Positions 1 to 11,800 of a DNA stretch of 64,000 bases are shown here, in pieces. The notes beneath the pieces are model-generated. The model saw only the letters and a list, made by a program, of their open reading frames with translations, had not been told where the DNA came from and ran no database searches. The DNA is taken from positions 182,704,907-182,768,906 of the forward strand of contig CM076194.1 in the NCBI GenBank assembly GCA_038277395.1, given 5' to 3'. The translations under genes and the position numbers were made by a program. This DNA is from Dryocosmus kuriphilus (lineage: Eukaryota; Arthropoda; Insecta; Hymenoptera; Cynipidae). The stretch's first letter is position 1; each line of letters starts with the position of its first letter.

Positions 1-309
1 TAAGTACACGCAACTAATTGATCCACTTGTTTGATTTTTTTTCTACGATAATTACGTGCACACACCCACGTACTTTGACGTGGTTCAGACTCTACCGTGG
101 ACTTTAAAAAACTTTATTTATCGAATCTGTGCTATATACTGTCTGTTGAATCTATCGGACACTCAAATTCATTAATAAGTTTAATACGATAATTGCGGTT
201 GTTTGTGACATTCTGTTACATTTGTTTACAATTTATTTCTAATTTGAAATTGTTTATAATCACATTCTGTGTAGGTAATTCAACCGTCTTCCTTTAATTA
301 TTTTTGAAA
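1..309 (+). other. 5' leader of BEL element, possible diverged LTR remnant
   Basis: This AT-rich stretch precedes the gag start codon at 310 and has no ORF. It should contain the end of the 5' LTR and the primer-binding site. I could not identify a clear primer site. A weak resemblance between about 105-170 here and about 5650-5720 (CTTTATTT, TGTTGAAT and ACTCAAA in the same order) could be diverged LTR sequence, but it is too poor to call. Confidence 0.4.
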
Positions 310-1702
310 ATGCCGAGCTTATCCGAATTCGTAACAGTGCAACATGAACGGTTCACAGGCATTTGTAATGCAATCGTGAATTTAAAAAAGACGGGCAAAG
401 ACAACTTAACGAAAAATTTGGTTTAAAACGCGTATAGCAGCTCTTGACAAAAATTGGGAAAAGTTCGAGTCAACTCATGAACAGCTTCTAACTGTCAAGG
501 CAGACAATAAGGACAATGTATATTTCGCCGATGATTTGTATACACAGTGTGAGGACAAATACATTACAGCGAAATCCACCATGCTGGACATTTTGGACAA
601 ATTTGTCACTACGCCTACAACTTCTACGGAGGGAGAATCTCCAATTCATGTAAATGTCCAGCCAAGAAGGATGTATCCAGAGATAGAGTTACCCAAGTTT
701 TCAGGTGTCTACACTGAATGGCCGGCTTATAGAGATTTGTTTGAATCAATGGTCAAAAATGATAAGGATTTTCCCACTGTACAAAAATTACATTATTTGA
801 AGACTAGCTTGGTGGACGAACCTGCTCAACTTTTGCTCAACATTCCAACTACTGGTGCTAATTTTGAACGAGCATGGGACATCTTGGTTGCTAGATATGA
901 CAATGAACGGGTCATAATCAACTCATATCTGACCAAGTTCTTCAGTATTAAAGAAATTATGAAGGAAGATGCCGGAGAGCTGCGTTCATTACTGAACGAT
1001 ACCTACGAGGTGATAGGGGCCTTGACGGCGATGCAGAGACCCACTGACAGTTGGGACGATCTTCTAGTCTATCTGACCGTAAAACGACTAGACCCCCAAA
1101 CCAGGAAGTCTTGGGAAAACAAGATGGGTTCCGTGATTACTTATCCGACGTTTGAGAGCCTCAAAACGTTCTTAAATAGTAAGGTGTGTGCATTGGAGGC
1201 AATACATGCAACTCAAGTAGCAAAACCAACAATATCTCCATCTACTAGCTCCAAAGAAAAATCATCGGGATCCAAAAACTATAAGAGAGGGTCGCATGTT
1301 CATAGTGCTTCGATCAAGGAGAGTAATTGTCCTATATGTAAAAATAGTCATTTTATCCTCTTTTGTCCAACTTTCCGTGCAAGCAATATCGAACAACGAC
1401 GAGACTTGGTACGAACGCATCGCTTGTGCCACAATTGCTTAGGTAAACACATGTCTCGTTCTTGTGCTTCTACAACAAAAAGATATCAAACTTGTACAGG
1501 TCAACATCATACCATGTTACATAATCCTAATATAAATCCTTCGGTTCCAACTACCACTACTGTTAACAATGCTGTGATTGATCCCTCAAATACTACCACT
1601 ATTGCCAATGCTATTCCCAGCTACTCTGCTCCAAATAATTCTAGTGCTTCCACCAGTACTCCAGGTCAAATCAATGTGTTGAATACTCGATCCAATTTAT
1701 GA
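310..1702 (+). pseudogene. BEL/Pao gag (broken by an early frameshift)
   Basis: Gag forms the particle and binds RNA. An ATG at 310 opens a frame that stops at 424-426. The reading continues in the frame beginning around 422, so a one-base frameshift separates about 38 N-terminal codons from the rest. The main open frame has the DUF1759-type core (PEIELPKFSG, TEWPAYRDLFESMV, KLHYLKTSL) at about 710-960. Two knuckles of the form C-x2-C-x3-H-x4-C follow (CPICKNSHFILFC and CHNCLGKHMSRSC). A third motif, YQTCTGQHHTMLH, has Tyr where the family usually has the first Cys. The frame ends at a single TGA at 1700-1702, while the same frame stays open into the protease. Confidence 0.88.
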
Positions 1703-2815
1703 CTGGGGGGAACTGTACTACTGGCTACGGCTCTTATCACTGTGGAGTCTCACGATGGAAGCCAACACTTTGCTCGTGTATTATTGGATCAGGGGGCCCA
1801 AGCCTCCTTTATTTCCGAATCCTTGGTTCAGAGACTAAGACTGCGACGACATCGGGCTGTTATCACGGTCAAGGGAGTAGGGGGTCACCGTGCCCCTACC
1901 ACTAGGGGTCTTACTATTGTGAATATAAATTCTAGGTTGGATCAATCAGTGAGTTTGGTCGTACGTGCTGTCATATTGTCCAGACTTACTTCTTATATAC
2001 CGCCAAATACTATTTCTGTGAATGATTGGCCACATCTCGACGGTCTTGAGCTGGCAGATCCAATTGTCAATCAGGGTGGCATGATCGAGATGATACTAGG
2101 GGCGGAAATTTATTCGCAGATCATCGAGGACGGAGTACAAAAGGGTACGATAGACACTCCCACAGCACAAAGGACTTCTCTTGGTTGGATTCGGTCTGGA
2201 TTCTTTACTAACGAGACAAACTCGATTTCTCAAAGAGTTGTGGGTCTACAGTGTTCAGTTGATGTGGAATTGCTGGAACTGGTTCGACGGTTTGTTGTTC
2301 AGGAAGATATTTCACCACAACTACCTAAGCTTAGTCTAGATGAAGAGGAGTGTGAGAAAATGTACTCATCTACTTATCAACGTACAAAGGATGGTCGCTA
2401 CGCAGTGCGTCTTCCAATCAAGGATCGATCGATCGAGTTGGGCGAATCTCGAGCCGCAGCTTATCGGATGCTCATGACCATGGAAAGGCGATTTCGTCAG
2501 GATCCTGACTTGCACCAAACTTATACTCGAGGCATACAGGAGTATGCTACTCTAGGTGAGATGGAGTTGGTCACGAATTATGAAGATCTTGAACCGAACC
2601 GAGGCTACTTTCTTCCACATCACTGCGTATTAAAGGAAAATAGTTCGACTACCAAATTAAGAACTGTCTTCAACGCATCACGAAGGACTGAAAGAGGACT
2701 ATCTTTGAATGACCTTCTACACACCGGGCCCAAATTACAGAACGAGCTTGCCGATGTCATTCTTCGTTAGAGGATGTATAGGATTGTCTTCACGGCGGAC
2801 ATCGAAAAGATGTTT
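1703..2815 (+). pseudogene. BEL/Pao protease and N-terminal reverse transcriptase
   Basis: This segment is in the same frame as gag, directly after the TGA. The aspartic protease active site reads LLDQGAQASF (about 1775-1805). Asp-Gln-Gly is common in BEL/Pao proteases in place of Asp-Ser/Thr-Gly. The RT N-terminus follows at about 2600-2770 with YFLPHHCVLKE, KLRTVFNASR and LSLNDLLHTGP, all typical of Pao RTs. A TAG at 2768-2770 interrupts the frame. Beyond it the same frame continues into the RT motif A string TADIEKMFR (about 2789-2815), after which homology jumps past the catalytic YxDD region. Confidence 0.88.
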
Positions 2816-3375
2816 CGGCGGATTTCTTCTCAAAAAGTGGTTATCCAATTGTGACGAAGTTCTGCAAGGGATACCGGAAGATCATAGAGAGGTTGCTACG
2901 TCCTTTCAATTCGATCAGGAGCCAATTTTCAGGGCTCTGGGAATTTTATGGCAACCGAACTCCGACTGTTTCAGGTTTCAGGTTAACTTACCAACGGAAA
3001 TGGGTACAACTACGAAGCGGAGTATCTTCTCGGAGATTGCTCGAATCTTTGATCCTCTTGGGTGGCTCGCCCCCGTGTCCGTCATCGCAAAGATATTCAT
3101 TCAGAGTTTGTGGAAACTCAAGGTTGACTGGGATCAGCCAATCCCAATGGAATACATACAATCTTGGAAACAATATCGCACTGATCTGATAAAAATCTCT
3201 ACCTTATCCATACCTAGATGGATTGGTTACTCATCTGATATCGTGGGCTGCGAGTTACATGGATTCGCTGATGCTTCACAGAAGGCAGTTGGAGCTGTGA
3301 CTTACTTGAGAGTCATGACGTCCTTGGATGACATCAAAGTCTCGTTGGTGATGGCCAAGACCAAGGTGTCACGAA
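2816..3375 (+). pseudogene. BEL/Pao RT thumb and RNase H N-terminus, RT core deleted
   Basis: Reading shifts to the third frame immediately after motif A. It resumes with GGFLLKKWLSNC, which in the family lies downstream of the YxDD catalytic motif. About 130 residues (roughly 400 bp) of palm domain, including both catalytic aspartates of YxDD, are therefore missing. The remainder is well conserved: FRALGILWQP, then IFDPLGWLAPVSVIAKI, then the RNase H start HGFADASQKAVGAV (about 3258-3300). The frame degenerates after MAKTKVS near 3370, where a further frameshift leads into the next segment. Confidence 0.87.
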
Positions 3376-5325
3376 TTGGAGAGCAGCATCCCACGCCTAG
3401 AATTATGTGCTGCCGTACTACTTGTACGCTTGGTAGCTCATATTCGGTCTGTTCTAGGACTATCTACGTCGATTATATGTCATCTTTGGTCGGACTATTC
3501 CAATACCCTGGACTGGATTAGGGGTCATCCGTTACGTTGGAAAACATACATCGGTAACCGCGTGGCGGAAATACAATCTACTCTACCTGAAGCCAACTGG
3601 CATCATGTACCTGGGGTTGATAACCCAGCGGACTGTGCGTCGCGTGGTCTGACACCATCGCGTCTTGAAATGTACCATCTCTGGTGGAATGGCCCGGAAT
3701 GGTTGTCGAAACCTTCGATTTCCTGGCCTTCGACAACAGAAATTATAGACCCTACTATTGATCGGGAGGAGAGAGTTGTCACACAGAATGTTGCGGTAGA
3801 TGTGGATCCTCCTTGGTTTCTGCTGAGCCGTTACTCAACCTTGCCGAAATTACTCAGGATTACAGCTCTATGTTGGGCATTCTACGAAAGGATTCGTGGA
3901 AGGAAGAGTGATCTACCACCCTGTAAGGTCACACCTGCTGATTTGGAACAGTCACGAATACGCCTAATCGGATATGTACAAAGAAGACACTATCCCGATG
4001 AGATAAAACTGCTACGCAAAGGACTTCCAGTTGCTCGCGGAAGTGCACTGATACGTCTGCTTCCATTCTTGGATTCTGATGGATTGATTCGACTTGGAGG
4101 TCGTTTGAAAAACGCTGTATTAGACTATGATGAGAGATGTTCTCATATACCACCGAAGGAATCTGTCCTTACCACACTGATAATCAGAAATGGACATCAG
4201 GCTATGCTTCATGGAGGAACACAACTGACCTTATCTTACCTACATAGGAAATACTGGATTCTCACAGGACGTGCTGCTGTGAAGAATATACTAAGTCGAT
4301 GCGTTACTTGCGCTCGATATCGTGCACGTACTTGCACACAAGTGATGAGTCATTTGCCTACTCATCGCGTTACTCGACCTACAAGACCGTTTGCTGTAAG
4401 CGGGTTGGATTATGCTGGACCGATCTGGATACGTACTACGAAAGGACGGGGCTATAAGTCCTATAAGGGCCACATTGTGGTCTTCGTTTGCTTTGCTACT
4501 AGGGCTGTTCATTTAGAAGCCGTTACTAGCTATGATTCTGAAGGATTCATAGCGGCCTACAAGAGGTTTACTGCACGACGAGGAATAAGTTCTACGCTGT
4601 ATAGCGATTGCGGTTCGAATTTGGTCGGAGCTGACAATGAACTTCGCAAATTGTTTGAACGGGCATCTGTTGAAGTCAACATGTTTACTCGATATCTAGC
4701 TGATCAGGGTACTGAGTGGAAGTTCAATCCACCGGCTGCGCCACATTTTGGGGGATTGTGGGAAGCTGCGGTACGCTCTGTCAAATATCACTTACGACGA
4801 GTAGTGGGAGATACTACACTAACTTATGAGGAGATTGCTACTTTTCTTACACAGGTCGAAGCCTGTCTCAACTCTCGACCCCTTCACGCACTTTCCGACG
4901 ATCCAAACGATCTGGTAGCACTGACACCAGGTCACTTTCTCATCGGCTCGTCCCTCCATACTATTCCGGAACCTTCTATCATCAACGTGAAACGCAGCCA
5001 AACGGATCGATGGGGACTTATGAGACATATGTACGAAGACTTCTGGAATCGCTGGTCTGCTGAGTACCTACAAGAACTTCAGACTCGACCGAAATGGCAG
5101 ACACCAGTACCATCTGTAAAGATTGGAAGTCTTGTACTAATAACACACGAGACTATGCCTCCATCGAAATGGGTTCTCGGTCGGGTGATCGAAACCTATC
5201 CAGGATCGGATGTTCATGTACGTTCTGTCAAAGTGAAGACTGCTACTACTACTTTGAAGAGACCGATTGTAAAAATCTGTCTTTTACCGGTGGAAACTAC
5301 AAATACAACGGAGAGTATACACTAA
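3376..5325 (+). pseudogene. BEL/Pao RNase H C-terminus, integrase and C-terminal domain
   Basis: This is the longest intact frame of the element (649 codons, no ATG at its start because it continues a polyprotein). It begins with the RNase H string IPRLELCAAVLL and HLWSD. The integrase zinc-binding motif spans about 4180-4320 (H and H in GHQAMLHGG, C and C in SRCVTCAR). The catalytic triad is visible: Asp in GLDYAGPI, Asp in YSDCGSN and Glu in GGLWEAAVRSVK. A DUF5641-like C-terminal segment follows (RPKWQ, GSLVLI, PPSKWVLGRV). The frame ends at TAA 5323-5325. The integrase looks intact, but it has no functional upstream context. Confidence 0.9.
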
Positions 5326-5414
5326 GGGTAACATCGCTACTTAATGCCCTGCACCAGGGCGGGCGGCCAACTCTACACATCTCATTCGTGGAGATTCCAC
5401 GAAGGCGGGCGGAA
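5326..5414 (+). other. BEL 3' untranslated region with hairpin and polypurine tract
   Basis: A perfect 8-bp inverted repeat, TTCGTGGA / TCCACGAA with a three-base loop, lies at 5385-5403. It is followed directly by the purine-rich tract GGCGGGCGGAA (5404-5414), the expected position of the plus-strand primer. The next bases, TGTTTC from 5415, look like an LTR start. Confidence 0.6.
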
Positions 5415-5815
5415 TGTTTCGGATAGAAGTGTTCTTAGTCATATTGTTCGCGGGTTGTGATCCTGACCAATCCGTCCCTGCTCTCTCCCCAACCCTCGTG
5501 ACGTTGAGGAAGGACAGTGTACTCGAATCTACCGGGCATGGCGGCGGTTTGCCTGTACCGATCCCAACTACTTATGAAAGCGTGCCTTTGCTAAATGAGA
5601 TTGATTCAGTGTTGTGCAAAAAAAAAGGAATATCTTCACTATGGAAAATATGTAAAAAATGTCTTTATTTGCTTGTTACTGAAATACATACTAATGTTGA
5701 ATAGTGTTAAACTCAAAATGTGATACTCGTACCATCCAATTCATCTACCCCTTTCTCCACCTAACTCGATAACTTGGTGATCTTACTTCGGTTTTTTTGT
5801 GCTTAGCTGTAACAG
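5415..5815 (+). repeat. Putative 3' LTR remnant of the BEL element
   Basis: The sequence begins with TGTTTCGG immediately after the polypurine tract, as an LTR should. I see no second copy in the window and no clear CA end or target duplication. Some of the right-hand part (about 5710-5815) may be flanking DNA. The first satellite-like string (GAAAGAAAATTGAAGC) appears at about 5816. Short ORFs here have no recognisable content. Confidence 0.45.
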
Positions 5816-8800
5816 AAAGAAAATTGAAGCTATAAAATTGGATGATACAAAAATAAAAGTAAAAATTAAAAATTCTTTCACCTTCCTTTGTTTGACCTTT
5901 CCACCTCCAAGAAATTTTAAAGAAATAAAAACCATCACCAAAAAATAGAATACCAGCCAACGTTTCGGTGCTCCTCCAGCACCCTTCTCAAGACTGAAAA
6001 AAAATTAAATAGAACTTAGGTTGATTTCACCTAGGCGATGTGCGGAACTCGATTCAGACAACTGCTGCTCCTTCGGTCGCAAGGGCAAACTGAAAACTCA
6101 GGTATACAAAACGAAACCCAGCAGACACATCCAATGACCATCACCTAGCCAAGTCAAAACAACTATAAGTGTAAGAAGAAGAAAAAATTCCACTTTACCC
6201 CAAGCAATTAACTTCCAACTAACTTCAAAACAACATTTTTCATAGAGAAAAAGAGCACGGCGGATTTGGACCAACAAATAAAAGTATCTAAACAACGAAA
6301 GAGGAAAGAATACAGAAAGCGACCACCAAAACCCCTCCTTTCTCAATTTTTTTTTTATAAAAATTAAACATTTTAAAGAAAATTTAAGATATGAAGAAGT
6401 GAATTAAACAAAAATAAAACTAAAGCTTACAAATTCTTTCGTCTTTCTTTATTTGACCTTTCTACACCCAAAAATAAAAAAAAAAAAAGAAACCATCACC
6501 AAAAAATAAAAAACCAGCCAGCGTTTTGGTACTTCTCCAGCACGCTTCTCAAAACTGAAAAAAAATTCAATAGATCTTAGTTTGATTTCACCATGGCGAT
6601 CTGCGGAACTCGAGTCTGACAACTGCTGCCCCTCCGGTCACCAAGGGCAAACTGAAAACTCAGGTATACAAGATCAAACCCAGCAGACACACCAAATGAA
6701 CATCACCTAGCCAAGCCAAAACAAATAGTAAAGTGATAATAAGAAGAAGAAATTCCATTTACACCCAAGCAATTAACTTCCAACTAACTTAAAACAACAT
6801 TTTCACAGAGAAAAAGAGTACGGCGGATTTGGACCAACAAATAAAAGTAACTAAACAAAGCAAAAGAAGAAAGAATTGAGAAAGCGACCACCAAAACCCC
6901 TCCTTTCTCAATTTCTTTTTTTATAAAAATTTAAACATTTTAACGAAAATTTAAGCTATAAAGGAATTGGATCAAACAAAAATAAAACTAAAAATTAAAA
7001 ATTCTTTCACCTTTCTTTGTTTGACCTTTCCACCTCCAAAAAATTTTTAAAAAAAAATAAAAACCATCACCAAAAAATAGAAAACCAGCCAACGTTTCGG
7101 TGCTCCTGCAGCACCCTTCTCAAGACTGAAAAAAAATTAAATAGAACTTAGGTTGATTTCACTTATGGCGATCTGCGGAACTCGAGTCTGACAACTGCTG
7201 ATCTCCTCCGGTCGCCAAGGGCAAACTGAAAACTCAGGTATACAAATCAAACGCAGCAGACACACCAAATGAACATCACCTAGCCAAGCCAAAACAAATA
7301 GTAAAGTGATAATAAGAAGAAGAAATTCCACTTACACCCAAGCAATTAACTTCCAACTAACTTCAAAACAACATTTTTCATAGAGAAAAAGAGGTACGGC
7401 GGATTTGGACCAACAAATAAAAGTAGCTAAACAAAAAGAAAGAGAAAGAATTGAGAAAGCGACCACCAAAACCCCGCCTTTCTCAATTTCTTTTTTATAA
7501 AAACTAAACTTTTAACGAAAATTTAAGCTATAAAGAATTGGATAAAACAAAAATAAAACTAAAAATTAAAAATTCTTTCACCTTTCTTTGTTTTGACCTT
7601 TCCACCTCCAAATTTTTAAAAAAAATAAAAGCCATCACCAAAAAAAAAAAAACCAGCCAACGTTTCGGTGCTCCTCCAGCACCCTTCTCAAGACTGAAAA
7701 AAAATTAAATAGAACTTAGTTTGATTTCACCCATGGCGATCTGCGGAACTCGAGTCTGACAACTGCTGGTCCTCCGGTCGCCAAGGACAAATTGAAAACT
7801 CAGGTATACAAAATCAAACCCAGCAGACACACCAAATGGACATCACCTAGCCAAGCCAAAACAAATAGTAAAGTGGTAATAAGAAGAAGAAATTCCACTT
7901 ACACCCAAGCAATTAACTTCCAACTAACTTCAAAACAACATTTTTCATAGAGAAAAAAGAGTACGGCGGATTTGGACCAACAAATAAAAGTAGCTGAACA
8001 AAGAAAGAAGAAAGAATTGAGAAAGCGACCATCAAAACCCCGCCTTTCTCAATTTCTTTTTTTATAAAAACTAAACATTTTAACGAATATTTAAGCTATA
8101 AAGAATTGGACCAAACAAAAATAAAACTAAAAATTAAAAATTATTTCATCTTTCTTTGTCTGACCTTTCCACACCCAAAAAATAAAAAAAAATAAAATCA
8201 TTCACCAAAAATATAAAAAACCAGTCGACGTTTCGGTGCTCCTCCAGCATCCTTCTCGAGACTGAAAAAAAATTAAATAGAACTTAGTTTGATTTCACTT
8301 ATGGAGGTCTGCGTAACTCGAGTCTGACAACTGCTGCCCCTCCGGTCGCCAAGGACAAATTGAAAACTCAGGAATACAAAATCAAACCCAGCAGACACAC
8401 CAAATGACCATCACCTAGCCAGGCCAAAACAAATAGTAAGGTGATAATAAGAAGAAGAAATTCCACCTACACCTAGACAAGTAAGTTCCAACTAACTGAG
8501 AACAACATTTTTCATAGAGAAAAAGAGTACGGCGGACTTGGACCAACAAATAAAAAAAGCTAAACAAAGCAAGAAGAAAAATTGAGAAAGCGACAACCAA
8601 AACCCCTTCTTTTTCAATTTCTTTTTTATATAAAAATTTAACTGTTGAAAGAAAATTTAAGCTATAAAGAATTGGATAAAACAAAAATAAAACTAAAAAC
8701 TAAAAATTCTTTCACCTTCCTTTGTTTCACCTTTCCACCTCCAAAAAATTTAAAAAAAAATAAAAAAACCATCACAAAAAAATAGAAAACCAGCCGACGT

Positions 8801-11800
8801 TTCGGTGCTCCTCCAGCACGCTTCTCAAGACTGAAAAAAAATTAAATAGAACTTAGGTTGATTTCACCCGTGGCGATCTGCGGAACTCGAGTCTGACAAC
8901 TGCTGGTCCTCCGGTCGCCAAGGGCAAACTGAAAACACAGGTATACAAAACGAAACCCAGCAGACACACCAATTGACCATCACCTAGCCAAGTCAAAACG
9001 AATAATAAGGGGTAACAAGAAGAAAAAATTCCATTTACACCCAAGCAATTAACCTCCAACTAACTTCAAAGCAACATTTTTCATAGAGAAAAAGAGTACG
9101 GCAGATTTGGATCAACAAATAAAAGTAACTAAACAACGAAAGAGGAAAGAATTGAGAAAGCGACCACCAAAATCCCTCCTTTCTCAATTTTTTTTTTATA
9201 AAAATTAAACAGTTTAAAGAAAATTTAAGATATCAAGAAGTGAATTAAACAAAAATAAAAGTAAAGATTACAAGTTCTTTCGTCTTTCTTTATTCGACCT
9301 TTCCACCTCCAAAAAATTTAAAAAAAAATAAAAACCGTCACCAAAAAATAAAAACCAGCCAACGTTTCGGTGCTCCTCCAGCACCCTTCTCAAGTCTGAA
9401 AAAAAATTAAATAGAACTTAGGTTGATTTCACCCATGGCGATCTGCGGAACTCGAGTCTGACAACTGCTGGTCCTCCGGTCGCCAAGGGCAAACTGAAAA
9501 CTCAGGTATACAAAATCAAAACCAGTAGACACACCAAATGGCCATCACCTAGCCAAGCCAAAACAAATAGTAAAGTGATAATAAGAAGAAGAAGTTCCAC
9601 TTACACCCAGACAACTAACTTCCAACTAACTTAAAAACTACATCTTTCATAGAGCAAAAGGGTACGGCGGACTTGGACCAACAAATAAAAAAAGGTAAAC
9701 AAAGCAAGAAGAAAGAATTGAGGAAGCGACCACCAAAACCCCTTCCTCTTCAATTTCTTTTTAATATAAAAATTTAACTTTTGAAAGAAAATTTAAGCTA
9801 TAAAGAATTGGATGAAAACAAAAATAAAACTAAAAATTAAAAATCCTTTCACCTTCCTTTGTTTGACCTTTCCACCTCCAAAAAATTTGAAAAAAAAAAA
9901 TAAAAACAATCACAAAAAAAATAGAAAACCAGCCAACGTTTCGGTGCTCCTCCAGCACCCTTCTCAAGACAGAAAAAAAATTAAATAGAACTTAGGTTGA
10001 TTTCACCCATGGCGATCTGCGGAACTCGAGTCTGACAACTGCTGGTCCTCCGGTCGCCAAGGGCAAACTGAAAACTCAGGTATACAAAATCAAACCCAGC
10101 AGACACACCAAATGACCATCACCTAGCCAAGTCAAAACGAATAATAAGGGGTGAGAAGGAGAAAAAATTCCATTTACACCCAAGCAATTAACTTCCAACT
10201 AACTTCAAAACAACGTTTTTCATAGAGAAAAAGAGTACGGCAGATTTGGACCAGCAAATAAAAGTAACTAAACAACGAAAGAGGAAAGAATTGAGAACGC
10301 GATCTCCAAAACCCCTCCTTTCTCAATTTCTTTTTTTATAAAGATTAAACGTTTAAACGAAAATTTAAGCTATAAAGAATTGAATAGAACAAAAATGAAA
10401 CTAAAAATTACAAATTCTTTCACCTTTCTTTGTTTGACCTTTCCACCTCCAAAAAATTTAAAAAAAAATAAAAACCATCACCAGAAAATAGAAAACCAGC
10501 CAACGTTTCGGTGCTCCTCCAGCACCCTTCTCAAGATTGAAAAAAAATTCAATAGATCTTAGGTTGATTTCAACCATGGCGATCTCCGGAACTCGAGTCT
10601 GACAACTGCTGGTCCTACGGTCGCCAAGGGCAAACTGAAAACTCAGGTATACAAAACGAAAACCCAGCAGACACACCAAATGACCATCACCTAGCTAAGC
10701 CAAAACAAATAGTAAAGTGATAATAAGAAGAAGAAATTCCACTTACACCCATACAAGTAACTTCCAACTAACTTAAAAACAACATTTTTCATAGGGAAAA
10801 AGAGTACGGCGGACTTGGACCAACAAATAAAAAAAGCTAAACAAAGCAAGAAGAAAGAATTGAGAAAGCGACCACCAAAACCCCTTCTTTTTCAATTTCT
10901 TTTTTACATAAAAATTTAACTTTTGAAAGAAAATTTAAGCTATAAATAATTGGACGAAACAAAAATAAAACTAAAAATTAAACATTCCTTCATCTTTCTG
11001 TGTTTAACCTTTCCGCCGCCAAAAAATTTAAAAAAAACTAAAATCCATCACAAAAAAATGGAAAACCAGCCAGCGTTTCGGTGCTCCTCCAGCACCCTTC
11101 TCAAGACTGAAAAAGAATTCAATAGAACTTAGTTTGATTTCACCCATGGCGATCTGCGGAACTCGAATCTGACAACTGCTGCTCCTCCGGTCGCCAAGGA
11201 CACACTGAAAACGCAGCTATACAAAATCAAACACAGCAGACACACCAAATGAACATCACACAGCCAAGCCAAAACAAATAGTAAAGTGATAATAAGAAGA
11301 AGAAATTCCACTTACACCCAAGCAATTAACTTCCAACTAACTTCAAAACAACATTTTTCATAGAGAAAAAGAGTACGGCGGATATGGACGAACAAATAAA
11401 AGTAATTAAACAAAGAAAGAAGAAAGAATTGGGAAAGCGACCACCAAAACCTCTCCTCTCTCAATTTCTTTTTTATATAAAAATTTATTATTTGAAAGAA
11501 AATTTAAGCTATAAAGAATTGGATGAAACAAAAATAAAACTAAAAATTAAAAATTCTTTTATTTCTTTGTTTGACCTTTCCACCTCCAAAAAAAAAAAAA
11601 AAAAAATAGAAACCATCACCAAAAAATAGAAAACCAGCCAACGTGTCGGTGCTCCTCCAGCACCCTTCTCAAGACTGAAAAAGAATTCAATAGAACTTAG
11701 TTTGATTTCACTCATGGCGATCTGCGGAACTCGAGTCTGACAACTGCTGCTCCTTCGGTCGCCAAGGGAGTACTGAAAACTCAGGTATACAAAACGAAAC

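Larger units (their letters stand above)
1..5815 (+). mobile_element. Degenerate BEL/Pao LTR retrotransposon
   Basis: The domain order is gag (DUF1759-like, then Cys/His knuckles), aspartic protease, reverse transcriptase, RNase H, integrase and a C-terminal domain, all on the + strand from 310 to 5325. This order and the signature strings identify the BEL/Pao superfamily. Coding continuity is lost by a frameshift near 424, an in-frame TGA at 1700-1702, an in-frame TAG at 2768-2770, a deletion of the RT core near 2815 and a frameshift near 3372. The copy cannot be autonomous. A purine tract followed by TGTTTC at 5415 suggests where the 3' LTR begins. No convincing matching 5' LTR lies in the window, so the left end may lie outside it. 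The right limit is set by the first recognisable satellite sequence. Confidence 0.9.

Noticed and set aside
1..200. A recognisable 5' LTR for the BEL element
   Set aside because: Only scattered short matches to the 3' end are seen, not enough to call a repeat pair.
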